Shown here piece by piece: positions 1-9,724 of a stretch of 64,000 nucleotides of DNA. Each line of letters opens with the position of its first letter. The stretch's first letter is position 1. Position numbers and translations under genes: made by a program. The DNA is from Ianthella basta. Lineage: Eukaryota > Porifera > Demospongiae > Verongiida > Ianthellidae. The stretch covers positions 6,195,524-6,259,523 of the forward strand of contig OZ025881.1 in the NCBI GenBank assembly GCA_964019415.1, given 5' to 3'. The notes beneath the pieces were generated by a model. It ran no database searches. It had not been told where the DNA came from and saw only the letters and a program-made list of their open reading frames with translations.

Positions 1-1150
1 GCCAAGGAGCCATACGGTGGATTGGGCTTAATTGTCTGACCGCTTTCACGATTTAGTTTTGCAAGTTATTGCAGCGTTTCTTGAGGATTGCTAGCTCGCT
101 TAAGCCATTTCTAGCATCCCTGCTATCGAATGTGACAAATCGTGTACAGAACCAAGACGATTGCAAGGACGTGGCTGGCGATTGCACTCCCATTGCAGAA
201 GCAGTCAACCTATCAGTCTTGCAATCCTGAAGTGATCAATGAGGACTCGCTACCAGCTTCTAAGGAGTCACTTCCACAGGAGCACTTGCTCAGTACTCCA
301 GATTAGGCCCCATCTGCCTCGTAGCCAGCATCAGCGAACACTCGTACACCGGTGTTGGAAAATGCTCGCAAAACCTACCTAGATGCTGGGGAAGGGCGGG
401 GAAGGGTCCATTTTCTGATAGCCCTTGTCCAACTGTGTGTTCAGAAGCAAAGAAACAAGCGATGCGACGTGTTTCTCGAAGTATGTCTGCTCTTAGCTAG
501 TATAGGTAAAATACACAGTAAAGAGCAGCCACGTCGGCCATTTTGCGGACACACGTGACCTTGACCGACCCCCCCTGATCGTGCCTCGTGAAATAAAAAG
601 CATGTAGGCCGGCTTAGTGTACTATAATTGGCCGTTGCTAGGTGGTTGCTATGTTTATTGGTTGCCTATATATCTGCTACTTGTTGTGCCAAGGTGACTA
701 TATCTAATTCTTAGTGTGAATATCTGATTTTTGGTGTGAATATCTAATTTTGGCATATATATCTAATTGCGCACTGCTGACTTCACACCTTATTCTCAAG
801 CTGTGGGTAGCTGTTACCTGTACAAAACTATGACATCACACAGTCCATATCCTAATGACTACCCAAGTTTGGGAACAGAGAGTTATATGAATGCACTGTG
901 TATGCATGTCTTGTTGGATTGATAGCAGCTATATATCATGTCTTGAGATGCACAATACATTCAGATCAACATTTCACTATTCAACCGTTATGGTTAGGTA
1001 GTGTAGTGTGGATATTGCAGGTAATGAAGCAACATAGAGATTATCGTCAACTCAGCAAATTGAGCGTCAAAAGTGGCCGATTGTTCAGCGAGAGAACATA
1101 CCAATAGACATCTCAGTTAGCTAGCTAGCTACAGAAAGAACAAAACGACT
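1..1150. other. No supported gene
   Basis: I see no convincing exon, RNA gene or ordered repeat here. Short open frames exist on both strands but show no recognisable domain and no matching splice-site context. The stretch may be an intron or the flank of the copy A receptor locus, which lies on the minus strand and would continue leftwards. Confidence 0.4.
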
Positions 1151-1154
1151 CAGA

Positions 1155-1551
1155 TTAGGGCCCATTCTGCTGCAGCTGATTACCGATCCATCGTGCCGTA
1201 CCACGGTCAGATTCCTCTGAGCCGACTTGGCTCCCACCACCTTCAATGTGGTTGGGCACATCTTCCGTCAAGGCATGATTCACCATCCAAGTTTTGGTCA
1301 CAGTTGGCGCCTCCGATTGCATTGCAGGAGATGGGTAAGACGTCTCCTTTGTAAAGGAAGAGGTTTCCAAGGGGTAGCATACGGAAATTTCTGCCTGCCG
1401 GTTTGTCTCCTTCGCAGCGGAAGAGGTTTCCAAGGAGTAGTGTACAAATGTTTCTGCCTGCCGGTTCGTCTCCTTCGCAGCGGAAGAGGTTTCCAAGGAG
1501 TAGCGTACGTATGTTTCTGCCTGCCGGTTCGCTGCCTCTGCACTAGCTCTC
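1155..1551 (-). CDS. Candidate terminal exon with three 22-residue repeats (possible tail of SRCR receptor copy A)
   Basis: The frame is open for 132 codons to a stop at 1155 and is preceded by a good acceptor (pyrimidine-rich, ending TGCAG at 1552). It contains three imperfect 22-residue repeats (66 bp each, about 1345-1545), each with the core ANRQAE followed by a tyrosine and LETSS. The acceptor phase (2) is the same as that of the tail exon of receptor copy B, and the order on the strand fits a terminal tail exon of copy A. Against this, no FN3 or transmembrane exon is visible between 1551 and the SRCR exon at 2595. The link to that gene is therefore inference and the exon could be orphaned. 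Confidence 0.35.
1345..1545 (-). repeat. 66-bp tandem repeat, three copies, in an open frame
   Basis: The plus strand shows three tandem copies of a unit containing TTTCTGCCTGCCGGTT, then CTCCTTCGCAGCGGAAG and GTTTCCAAGG. The period of 66 bp is a multiple of three and the minus-strand frame stays open through all copies, so the repeat may be coding. Confidence 0.7.
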
Positions 1552-1678
1552 CTGCATAAACAATAATAAATAATGCTGCAGTGGATTCTCCCGCATTTCC
1601 CTAGCACTTACCTAATTTGGCAAGAAACCAATTAACATTCACCCACGCTTCCCTTTGTTCGGCAAATTAATATATCAC

Positions 1679-1794
1679 TTATAACACCTCCTTTTTGGGA
1701 TGTCGCTGACTTATAAGCACTCCTCCCTTGGGTGCGAAGCGCCCGAGGGAGGAGTGCTTTTAATTTAATGACATCCCTCAAGGAGGTGTTATAA
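1679..1794. repeat. Palindromic hairpin element with GCGAAGCGCCCGAG loop region
   Basis: TTATAACACCTCC at the left is the reverse complement of GGAGGTGTTATAA at the right. The inner arms (GCACTCCTCCC and GGGAGGAGTGC) also pair around a GTGCGAAGCGCCC core. It looks like a small foldback element. A second hairpin with a very similar core lies at 25295-25407. Confidence 0.6.
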
Positions 1795-1854
1795 CTAATA
1801 CTTATATAACATTCCCTATAACTGTCATTTGTCATCAATTGATGTTACTGTGTA

Positions 1855-2070
1855 GCTACATGCTGATGTTTATAGCTATAGTACTTCTCTATAAACAACA
1901 TTCCTGGTCTCACCACCAGGTGCATAAATAAAAAGGTTGTTAGGACAGCCAACTCTTGAGCAACCCACGTAGAATTGACCATGAGCAAAGCAGGGTGGTT
2001 CAAGTTATAGCCCAGCAACTTTCAAACTTTGGTCTCGGGCTTTGTTGATTGACATGGCAAAATAACGTGA
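1855..2070 (-). pseudogene. Helitron PIF1-type helicase C-terminal fragment, decayed
   Basis: Read on the minus strand, this stretch contains INKARDQSLKVAGL followed, after an in-frame stop, by CFAHGQFYVGCSRVG and then YAPGGETRNVVYREVL. This is the typical C-terminal end of PIF1-like helicases of Helitron transposons, where KxQGQS(L)...L..PCF.HGQLYVA.SRV is the conserved block. Only about 70 residues remain, and the stop within the block shows that the copy is dead. I could not define Helitron ends. Confidence 0.6.
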
Positions 2071-2094
2071 ACGCCTAGGGTACGGCATACTTTC

Positions 2095-2520
2095 TTCCAA
2101 GATCCAAGATGGCGGACGGTCGGTTCATCCTGGGTGTTCGCCGCGCGCTCCTTGGCAGCAGCTTATTTCGCCACGTCTACCACCTTATATTGAGATGGGG
2201 TACAGAGTGCGACAGATAGGAACGTTTGGGCGCTATTCGTCGACGCTCGCGAGAGGAGTTCGCGGACAATGGTTGGGGCTCTTCTTTTGTATTGGCAGCA
2301 TAGAAGCATGCCCGGAAAACCGTATATTTTCTCCGTAGATCCAAGATGGCGGACAGTCAATTCGAGGTTTTTCGCCGTGCGCTCCTTGGCAGGGGATTCT
2401 TCGCGCAAGTCGCCCCCCATAGATCGAGACCGGGTGTGGCGTCCATAATCTGGGAAAGTTTAGTCTCAATTGGTGGCCGCTCGCAGGAGAACTTCGCGGA
2501 CAACCGATTTGCACTTCTCT
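2095..2520. repeat. Diverged tandem duplication of about 235 bp
   Basis: Two direct copies begin at AGATCCAAGATGGCGGAC (near 2101 and 2338). They share the blocks CGCTCCTTGGCAG, CTCGC..GAG.A..TTCGCGGACAA and a similar end. A short (TA)n run follows at about 2521-2539. No coding function is supported. Confidence 0.65.
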
Positions 2521-2569
2521 TTATATATATATATATATATGGGGCATTAATTGCTAGTGGCAATGTCAC

Positions 2570-4366
2570 ACTGCATGCAGGTTTAACATAATACCTTCAC
2601 ACCTGACTTTAGCCACGTATTTTCCAGAGCAGGTTTGACTTATTTTCCACAAATTGTCTTCAAGACTGCAATCTTTCAGGAAATCTTCTTTCCCACTGCA
2701 GTCTGTCTTTGTCAACAAAAAGTTTGGAATTATAGAATAGTTGGAAAATGATGTAGAGTGCCATTTGACATTCCCCAGTCCAAGTTGGTTACACACAACT
2801 GTGGCACTCTGCAGGTTCCATCCCTCATCACAGAGAACACTCCAGCTTCCATTGTAGTAGTAATGTACTGTTCCTTGAAATGATTTAACATTATGGTACA
2901 CCAGTTTCAACTGCCAGCATGCTACATGGGATAAAGAATACATCAATGTACAACAGTGCTAAATAGTTGCAACACAATGAATACTGCATAATACAGAATG
3001 TATACACTATACATCTAGAGATCTAAGCATGGAAATCATTGGCAGAATGGCCGAGACACCAATACTAGTGTAGTTGGTAGGTTTGTCATGATATCCAATG
3101 TCTTCAGTAGTTTGCATCTGACTGGCTGACCCAAGCATGTGACCACCCAGGTCCGCAGCCAGGTTGGTGCATGCAGCTACGTTTGCATGGGAGTTCACAG
3201 CTGCATATGCATGCTTGCCAGAGTATCAGGGCTGGCCCGTCTGCATCTGCTGTGGCTACTCAACAATGTCAGGGTACTATACACATGCATGTAGATAAGG
3301 AGTACCAGTGAGACCCAACCAGAGCCCCAGCGCATTGCTGGAGAGAGCTAAATATGACTCAGAGGGCTGTGGCCATGCAGAGCTTGAACCCCAGCTTGGT
3401 TGGCTTTCAGAGTCATCTGAACCCTCAAGCTCTCAGCTGAGAAGCTCACACGGATGCCTACAGGGCAGTGTTACCTTGCATGCCCTATAGGAGAAGATAG
3501 TTTCTTCTGCAACAGGAATGTTTAATGGATGTTTCCACTGCATAAAGCATCACATTCTCTTGCAGCTTATTCATGTGTTGCATATTAATTGATGGCTATT
3601 GCCATTTGCAAACAATCTTCAGCCATTCCTCTATTTTTTTCCTTTGGCTGTGCATAACACACAATCAGAATAAATATGATTATTATAATTATTAGCTACA
3701 CTTCTTTCATTCATTGCATGCTGTTGAAAGCTTGTGTAAACATCATGCAGTGTTTGATCCATCGGCTGTCCTATGTAAACAATGTGGACAGCCGATGTTT
3801 TACCATCGGATGTTTGCTTATATCTCCTGCAAATTCCGTTGGATTGGAGTCAGACAAGAATCAGAAGAAAGAATGGACTCAGCTCTCTAATTCTGCATCT
3901 CTCTAAAACAATACCTGACAACAACGCCTTGCTACACTGAACAACGCCACCACTAATGAAGCCATCTATTTAAAGAGAAATATCTTTCTGGCTGTCAGAG
4001 GAACAGCTGAAAGGAAAACGAATAAAATAGCCTTATTCACACACATATGCTCTAAGTTTTGCATGCATGCATTGCTGTTAAACCAATCCTATCCAAGTTA
4101 CAACAAGATCGACAACTAACTTTCGTTTCTCTCTCACCATTTTTCGCGCCTTGTAACTCCTCGCAGGAACCAAGAACCAATAATGCATGCATGAAAAGCC
4201 TAGATAATTTCCTTAGCATGCGAAAGGAGCCATCGACGCTCCTCTACCTGCCAACACCGAAAGCCAGGATATTCTTTTGAGAACCACTCGTGGCCAACCT
4301 TCCCTCAGGGGCCTGGTCTTGTGATGTCCTTGTGACATTCCCCAAAAATGGCTGTCGGTGTTACAT
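2570..4366. repeat. Copy A arm of a segmental duplication (partner 26590-28790)
   Basis: From the GGGGCATTAATTGCTAGTGG block to the CCCCAAAAATGGCTGTCGGTG block, this region is collinear and nearly identical to 26590-28790. It includes one SRCR exon and its intron sequence. The main differences are small indels and a longer insertion in copy B near 27820-28165. Similarity stops at about 4366, where Penelope-like sequence starts. Confidence 0.85.
2595..2921 (-). CDS. SRCR-domain exon, receptor copy A (intact)
   Basis: This exon encodes about 109 residues of a scavenger receptor cysteine-rich domain. Visible hallmarks are the Y-x-G-S-W-S-V-L-C-D-E-G-W start, VVCNQLGLG, a C-S-G-K-E-D-F-L-K-D-C block and the terminal V-R-C-E-G. 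Acceptor TGTAG at 2922 and donor GTATT below 2595 give intron phases 1-1, which suits exon shuffling. It is nearly identical to the exon at 26638-26964 and the frame is intact. SRCR domains are extracellular ligand-binding modules stabilised by disulphides. Because its upstream partner exon is broken, expression of copy A is uncertain. Confidence 0.8.
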
Positions 4367-4456
4367 CATGCTAGAATGAAAAGAAACCTTTGTGGCTAGG
4401 GGTAGACATGCTTGATCTATTACCGGACTTCACTAGCCAAGAGTTGAAGGATAATT

Positions 4457-4498
4457 GCCAAACGTTTCGACGACCATGCGGTCGTCTTCATCAGTGGC
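4457..4498 (-). ncRNA. Candidate hammerhead ribozyme of the Penelope-like element
   Basis: On the minus strand the core reads GCCA, then CTGATGA (4494-4488). A perfect 7-bp stem II follows (GACGACC and GGTCGTC closed by GCAT), then GAAAC, GTT and TGGC. CUGANGA plus GAAA around stem II is the conserved hammerhead core. GCCA and TGGC can form stem I. Stem III would be very short, as reported for hammerheads of Penelope-like elements, which are thought to act as dimers. Activity is not demonstrated, and the H17 cleavage position (U here) is less usual than C. Confidence 0.55.
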
Positions 4499-4642
4499 GG
4501 TACAAAACAGAAAGTGACTCGCTTTATATAGGCTAAGATGGCGCTAATGTGAGTGACAGCAAGTGAGATGACAGGTGATGAATAAACTTAAGGGGCAGGG
4601 TGGGCGGAAATCAGGGAAGCATGCAGGGTACAGAGGTGGTGT

Positions 4643-6277
4643 CTAACAGGAAAATAAGGAGTTGTACACTAGGGGCAATGTTCCATCATTTCTGTTTAAT
4701 GTGTTGGGGTGAGATCTAATGTGAATTGACTCTAATGTAAGTCTATGGTAGAGATGGGGTTGCTGCTCCAGTACTCTGACGTTATTCCAGTCCACAGGGT
4801 GGTGGTGGCTCCATGCGTGCTCAGCCAGTGCTGAGTTTGCACAGTCCCCTGACTCCACCGCCTTCCGGTGCTCCTTCATCCACTTACTCAGGCATCTGCC
4901 TGTCTGGCCTACATAAGTGGCTGGGCAACCTGCACATGGGATCTGGTATAAGACTCCAGCCAGCTCTTCTGTCGGGACACGATCTTTGGGTTTTACCAGG
5001 AGCTGTCTGAGGGTGGTGTTAGGGCGAAATGAGACCCTCACTCCTAGTGGAGTGAGGACTCGGCGTACTGCCTCGGACAGACCACGCACATAGGGGAGGG
5101 TGACCACTGGGCCCCGGGACTGGTCGTCCGTGTGCTTGGTGCGGGTAGGTGTGGAGTGGGATTGAATAACCCCTTTGGGGTACCCATTGTTGATGAGGGC
5201 CTGTCTGATGTGTCTGGTTTCCTGATCCTTCGCAGTGACATCTGAGCAGATTGCCCCTGCCCTGCTGTGCAGCGTCTTGACCACCGCAAGTTTGTGGGCC
5301 AGTGGATGGTGGGACATAAAGTCCAGGTAACAGTCTGTGCGGGAAGCTTTCCTGTACACAGTCGTTGAGATGGAGCCATCCGGATCCCGCTGGAGAAGGA
5401 CATCCAAGAATGGAAAATTGCCTTCTGATTCCACCTCGACTGTGAACTGGATGCTTGGTTCCACACCATTGAGGTGGTCCAGGAATTGTTGTACTCTTGA
5501 GGCCAGGAGAGCTGCACAGGTGTCATCTACGTAACGTTTCCAAAACCTCAGGGGGATGTCTGTGGTTGCCAACACCCTCTCCTCCACGTCTTCCATAACT
5601 AGGTTGGCGATGGTTACCGAGACCTGGGATCCCATTGCCGTCCCAAAAGTCTGCTGGTAGATCTCTCCACGGAAGGCAAGGTAGGTGGCACCCAAGCAGA
5701 ACTCCAAAAGCTTAATCACCTCATTCACACTGAGGCCAGTACGATCCTTCAGCCCCACGTCATCCTTGAGTCTGCGTTGCGCTACTTCTGTGGCGAGATG
5801 CACAGGGACATTCGTGAACAGTGACATGACGTCAAAGGAGACAAGGAGTTCATCTCTTGGCAGGACTTGTGGCTTGATGAACTCAGTGAAGGCCTTGGAG
5901 TTCCGGACGTGTGCTGGCGAGTTGCCTACAAGGGGGGCTAGGATTGCTGCAAGATGTTTTGACAGCTGGTAGGTGGGGGACCGCAGGAATGACACAATTG
6001 GGCGCAATGGTACCTCAGGTTTGTGTACCTTCGGTAGTCCGTATAGCAGTGGAAGACGTCCTGCAGAAGACCTGAGCTTGTCGTAAAGACTGTCGGTGAT
6101 GGAGCCTGACTTCTTCAGCTTCAGCAACATCTCGTTCATCTTCCGTTCTAGGTTAGAGGTGGGGGTTTTGGTCAGCTTCTTGTACGTGGTTGAGTCAGCT
6201 AGGAGGCTGTTCATCTTCCTGTCATACTCCACCACGTCCATCACTACTATGGCTCGTCCCTTGTCCGCTGGTAGCAC
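4643..6277 (-). CDS. Penelope-like reverse transcriptase with GIY-YIG endonuclease
   Basis: This is an uninterrupted frame of 544 codons. The N-terminal part starts inside the RT (LPADKGRAIVVMD, motif 1 region), followed by YGLPKVHKP and RPIVS, then SFDVMSLFTNVP (first catalytic Asp), GTAMGS..S and RYVDDT (catalytic YVDD). The C-terminal part has a CxxC followed by TYVGQTGR and EHRKAV, a GIY-YIG endonuclease of the Penelope type. Such enzymes prime on nicked DNA and copy element RNA. The natural protein would begin further upstream. Here the 5' end is lost at about 6285, so the first Met at 6277 is only the first one available. The body is free of stops, which indicates recent insertion. Confidence 0.85.
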   Translation of the reverse strand: MLPADKGRAIVVMDVVEYDRKMNSLLADSTTYKKLTKTPTSNLERKMNEMLLKLKKSGSITDSLYDKLRSSAGRLPLLYGLPKVHKPEVPLRPIVSFLRSPTYQLSKHLAAILAPLVGNSPAHVRNSKAFTEFIKPQVLPRDELLVSFDVMSLFTNVPVHLATEVAQRRLKDDVGLKDRTGLSVNEVIKLLEFCLGATYLAFRGEIYQQTFGTAMGSQVSVTIANLVMEDVEERVLATTDIPLRFWKRYVDDTCAALLASRVQQFLDHLNGVEPSIQFTVEVESEGNFPFLDVLLQRDPDGSISTTVYRKASRTDCYLDFMSHHPLAHKLAVVKTLHSRAGAICSDVTAKDQETRHIRQALINNGYPKGVIQSHSTPTRTKHTDDQSRGPVVTLPYVRGLSEAVRRVLTPLGVRVSFRPNTTLRQLLVKPKDRVPTEELAGVLYQIPCAGCPATYVGQTGRCLSKWMKEHRKAVESGDCANSALAEHAWSHHHPVDWNNVRVLEQQPHLYHRLTLESIHIRSHPNTLNRNDGTLPLVYNSLFSC

Positions 6278-6288
6278 AAAAAGGTGGT

Positions 6289-6617
6289 GATGATGAAGCT
6301 TTTGGAGTTCTGCTTGGGTGCCACCTACCTTGCCTTCCGTGGAGAGAACTACCAGCAGACTTTTGGGACGGCAATGGGATCCCAGGTCTCGGTAACCATC
6401 GCCAACCTGGTTATGGAAGACGTGGAGGAGAGGGCGTTGGCAACCACAGACATCCCCCTGAGGTTTTGGAAACGTTACGTAGATGACACCTGTGCAGCTC
6501 TCCCGGCCTCAAGAGTACAGCAATTCCTGGACCACCTTAATGGTGTGGAACCAAGCATCCAGTTCACAGTCGAGGTGGAATCAGAAGGCAATTTTCCATT
6601 CTTGGATGTCCTTCTCC
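6289..6617 (+). pseudogene. Inverted fragment of the Penelope-like RT
   Basis: The plus strand encodes KLLEFCLGATYLAFRGE through RYVDDT to NFPFLDVLL. It is almost identical to the central part of the minus-strand RT at about 5415-5715. It lies head-to-head with the main copy and is cut off at about 6617, where Ginger-like coding sequence begins. It has no start or end of its own and cannot make an enzyme. Confidence 0.85.
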
Positions 6618-9589
6618 CGCAAACGAGCGATCAGAAGGAAAGCCACTAAGTTCGTGATCCACGATGGCGAGCTATTCTTCCAGAAGAAAAAGAAGAAAGC
6701 AAGGGATGGCAGGAAGGTATGGAAATTTATTAATATTTAGCAGTATTCTAGCGCAATTGCTTACTATAGCTAATCTATAGCTGTATTATAGCTGTATTAT
6801 CTTTTCTTATTATGCATTGTATGCCGCATACACCGTGTTCTGTGCAGTACAACTTCCCTTACTATAGCTAATGGATATGTTACGCGATATACGTATAATG
6901 CATGTACGTATTCTTTTATAATATTATATGTATTTATATTCTATTGTAATATTACGTACTCTCTCTTCCCTTAGGTCATTGAATTACGATACATTCAGAC
7001 GAGAGAGGAGCAGGTGAAAATTGTGAAAGCCTGCTATGTTGATCCAACTGCTGGCCACATGGGCATCAAGAAGACCATCAACCGAATTACAGAGCGTTTC
7101 ATGTGGCCTGGAATAGTGAAAGATGTCAAGGCAATGGTATGTGTAGTATCACTCACAGCCAGATGATTGAACTATATTACTGCTGTTAGCTAAATCATGT
7201 CACATGCATTCTATGTACCCATGCACAGATCACAACATGTGATGCTTGTCAGCGGACAAATCGTCGAATAACTACTGCCACTCCAGAGCTTCATCTAGTG
7301 CCAGTCAAGATACCTTGGTATCATGTGGGCATCGACTTTGTAGGGCCGCTCACAACATCAGACAGTGGCAATCGCTACATCTTGACGTTGAGTGACTATT
7401 GTTTGAAGTGGGTCGAAGCTGTTCCTTTGCCAACCAAACATGCTAGTGGAGTTGCACATGCTCTGTTCAAGGTAAATATAATATTTATATCACAACCTTG
7501 CAATGGCATGCAATAACAGTTATGTACAATGACATCTATGCACACCATGAAACGTAGTGAAATGTTTTTGCTTGACTGCATGCTTATTCTTAGATCTTTA
7601 TGCGTATGGGGTTGCCACAAGTGTTGACCAGTGACAATGGAGGGGAGTTCGTGAACAAACTGAACGATGAGCTGATGAAAGTTCTCGGCATAAGGCATCA
7701 TCTGACAACAGCTTATCACCCACAGGTACGTAGGTGCCACAATGCAATATTTGGTGTAGCCATGTATTTATAAGTAGCATCTTGCAACACACTATACTTG
7801 ATATGCACTAATTGATTTTGCTATATTAGTATTGTATTGTAATACTATGTACAATTTCCAATTGCAGGCTAATGGCCTTGACGAGAGGTTTAATCAAACC
7901 CTCCAAAGCATGCTGGTGAAGTTTGTCGCAGAGAAGCAGAAGCATTGGGATGACTTCCTCGACACGTGCACTTTTGCGTACAACACATCGGTACATGAGT
8001 CGGCGCTCTTCTCACCTTTTGATATCATGTTTGGTCGTAAGGCAACCTTGCCAATAGACCTTGTGATGGCCAAGCAAGACAGTGAAGGGAAGCTACAGAA
8101 GTGCCTCGAGACTGGTGGAGAACTCTCTGTGTCAGAAGTGGAGAAGTTAGCAAGTCACCGGCAAGGTATCATCGAAGAAGCTAAGCAGAACATCAAACAG
8201 GCGCAGGAAAAGCAGGAGGTGTATGATCTCAAACATGCCCACCCAGATGCGTTCAAGGTTGGCTGTCAAGTCCTGAAGAAGGACTTTCGACGAAAGAAGC
8301 AAGCCAATGGAAAGCTGAACATGCGATACCTTGGGCCATATGAGATCACAGAGAAACTTGGCAAGGGACTATATGCTCTTGAGCTGGTTGCTGACCCAAC
8401 TCAAGTGGTCAGCAGAGTTCATGGAGCTCATCTCAAGCCCTACCACTTGCCTCCATCTACTGATCACAGTGACACAACCACAGATGCAAGTTCAGCCTCA
8501 GATGTTTCACTGGAGCAACCATCAACGGAGCCCTCAGTCCCTTCAGTGGTATACACTCCCAAGTGTGAAGACAGCATTCCACCACTGCCATCACCACTGC
8601 GCACGCCATGTAACACGACCTTCAGTGTCAACCCCACACCATCTGAGTCTGTAGACCAGCCCATTCTCACCAGCTCTCCTGTGCCTGGAAAAAGTAGGAA
8701 ACCCCATTCCAGTATAAACCTTGCTGCACGTGACCTCATGGTCAAGGTTAGGCAAAGTAAGGCCAAACAAGAGTCCAACCCAGAGGTCATTTGCATTGAC
8801 AGCTACAAGCCAAAGAAGATATCAAGCAAAGCAGTGCAATCCAAGAAGAAGCAGCCTTGGATTGACAGTGGCATTGTGAAGCTTTCAACAGCTGTCAAAG
8901 CAGTCATCAAATCCCCAACTGGCTGGCTTACTGACGAAATCATCGATGCTGCACAGAACACCTTGCATGAACAGTTTGGGGTTCCTGGGTTCCAGTCAGT
9001 TCTCCGTGGGCAAAGTTGTAGCTTCAATGTAGAGTCTGAATAATTCATTCAAATTCTTCACAATGGCAAGCATCATTGGATGACCATAAGCACAATCGGA
9101 GCAAAACACCCTGAAGTTTTTGCTTACGACAGCCTTTTGTGCACAGCTCCAGACCATCTCCAGCAGCAGATAGCTGCACTACTGAAGACAGGGGAGAAAG
9201 CCATCGATGTGAAGTTCTGCAAAGTTGCCATGCAGACAAATGGCAGCGACTGTGGTGTGTATGCCATAGCTTATGCAACAGCACTTTGCTTAGGAGTATC
9301 ACCCGCAAAGCTGCAGTTCGACGAGAATGCAATGCGACCTCATCTCATCAAGTGTCTGCAGGATGGCCGATTCACTATGTTTCCAGTGAGGAAAGCTTGC
9401 AGGAAGGCTATAGTGAAGGCGACACAGTGCATCCCCATTCACTGCATCTGTCGAATGCCTAGTATGGATGGTGCTACCATGATCGAGTGCAGTGGTTGTG
9501 GAGAATGGTTCCATACTAACTGTGTATCACCAAGTCCTGCAGCACTCAATAACACAGAACAACCATGGTACTGTGTTGACTGTATGTAG
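6618..9589 (+). mobile_element. Ginger-like DNA transposon: integrase-type transposase, Ulp1 protease, PHD finger; one in-frame stop
   Basis: Coding exons are about 6618-6716, 6975-7136, 7229-7471, 7594-7725 and 7868-9589, with good GT-AG borders. Domains in order are a basic N-terminal segment, an H2C2-type zinc region (GHMGIKK...CDACQ), a DDE integrase core (GIDFVGPL, LTSDNGGEF and the Glu in LDERFNQTL), a chromo/GPY-like region (MRYLGPYEI), a Ser/Pro-rich linker, a C48/Ulp1-type protease (HHW, YDS, QTNGSDCGVYA) and a PHD finger (CICR...CSGCGEWFHTNC...WYCVDC). Introns, a gypsy-like integrase and Ulp1/PHD modules without an RT fit Ginger elements. A TAA at 9041-9043 interrupts an otherwise continuous frame between linker and Ulp1. 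The first His of the zinc region appears to be Tyr. The 5' end is cut off by Penelope sequence. Confidence 0.75.
9080..9589 (+). CDS. Ulp1-like cysteine protease plus PHD finger (C-terminal part of the Ginger-like protein)
   Basis: This frame is the same as that of the integrase exon but lies beyond the TAA at 9041-9043. Catalytic-type residues of the Ulp1/SENP fold are visible: His in HHW just upstream of the first Met, Asp in YDS, Gln in QTNG and Cys in DCGVYA. The C-terminal PHD finger shows the Cys4-His-Cys3 pattern. It could only be made by read-through or from a second start, so it is listed as a part of the decayed transposon rather than a host gene. Confidence 0.6.
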   Translation: MTISTIGAKHPEVFAYDSLLCTAPDHLQQQIAALLKTGEKAIDVKFCKVAMQTNGSDCGVYAIAYATALCLGVSPAKLQFDENAMRPHLIKCLQDGRFTMFPVRKACRKAIVKATQCIPIHCICRMPSMDGATMIECSGCGEWFHTNCVSPSPAALNNTEQPWYCVDCM

Positions 9590-9724
9590 GAAAACATTCT
9601 TATTATGTTTGTAGTATTGAATTCCCATGGTTTTATATTATATGTAAGTTATGTTATGTACTCTTGCACATGTCGTGATGATAGCTACCTGTACAGACAC
9701 CAAATTGCTGGTTATATAAAGGGT

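Larger units (their letters stand above)
4367..6288 (-). mobile_element. Penelope-like retroelement, 5'-truncated
   Basis: The segment interrupts the segmental duplication at 4366/4367. It contains a Penelope-like RT/GIY-YIG frame (4643-6277) and a 3' region with a hammerhead-like motif at 4457-4498. The 5' part is missing. At about 6288 the sequence turns head-to-head into an inverted fragment of the same element (6289-6617). This is a structure typical of Penelope-like elements. Confidence 0.8.

Noticed and set aside
4059-4280. 73-codon frame also present at 28482-28703
   Set aside because: Conservation is explained by the segmental duplication, and the related unit near 29300 does not keep the frame. 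No domain is recognised.
5044-5526. Second minus-strand frame inside the Penelope RT
   Set aside because: Shadow frame of the RT, which has clear motifs in the other frame.
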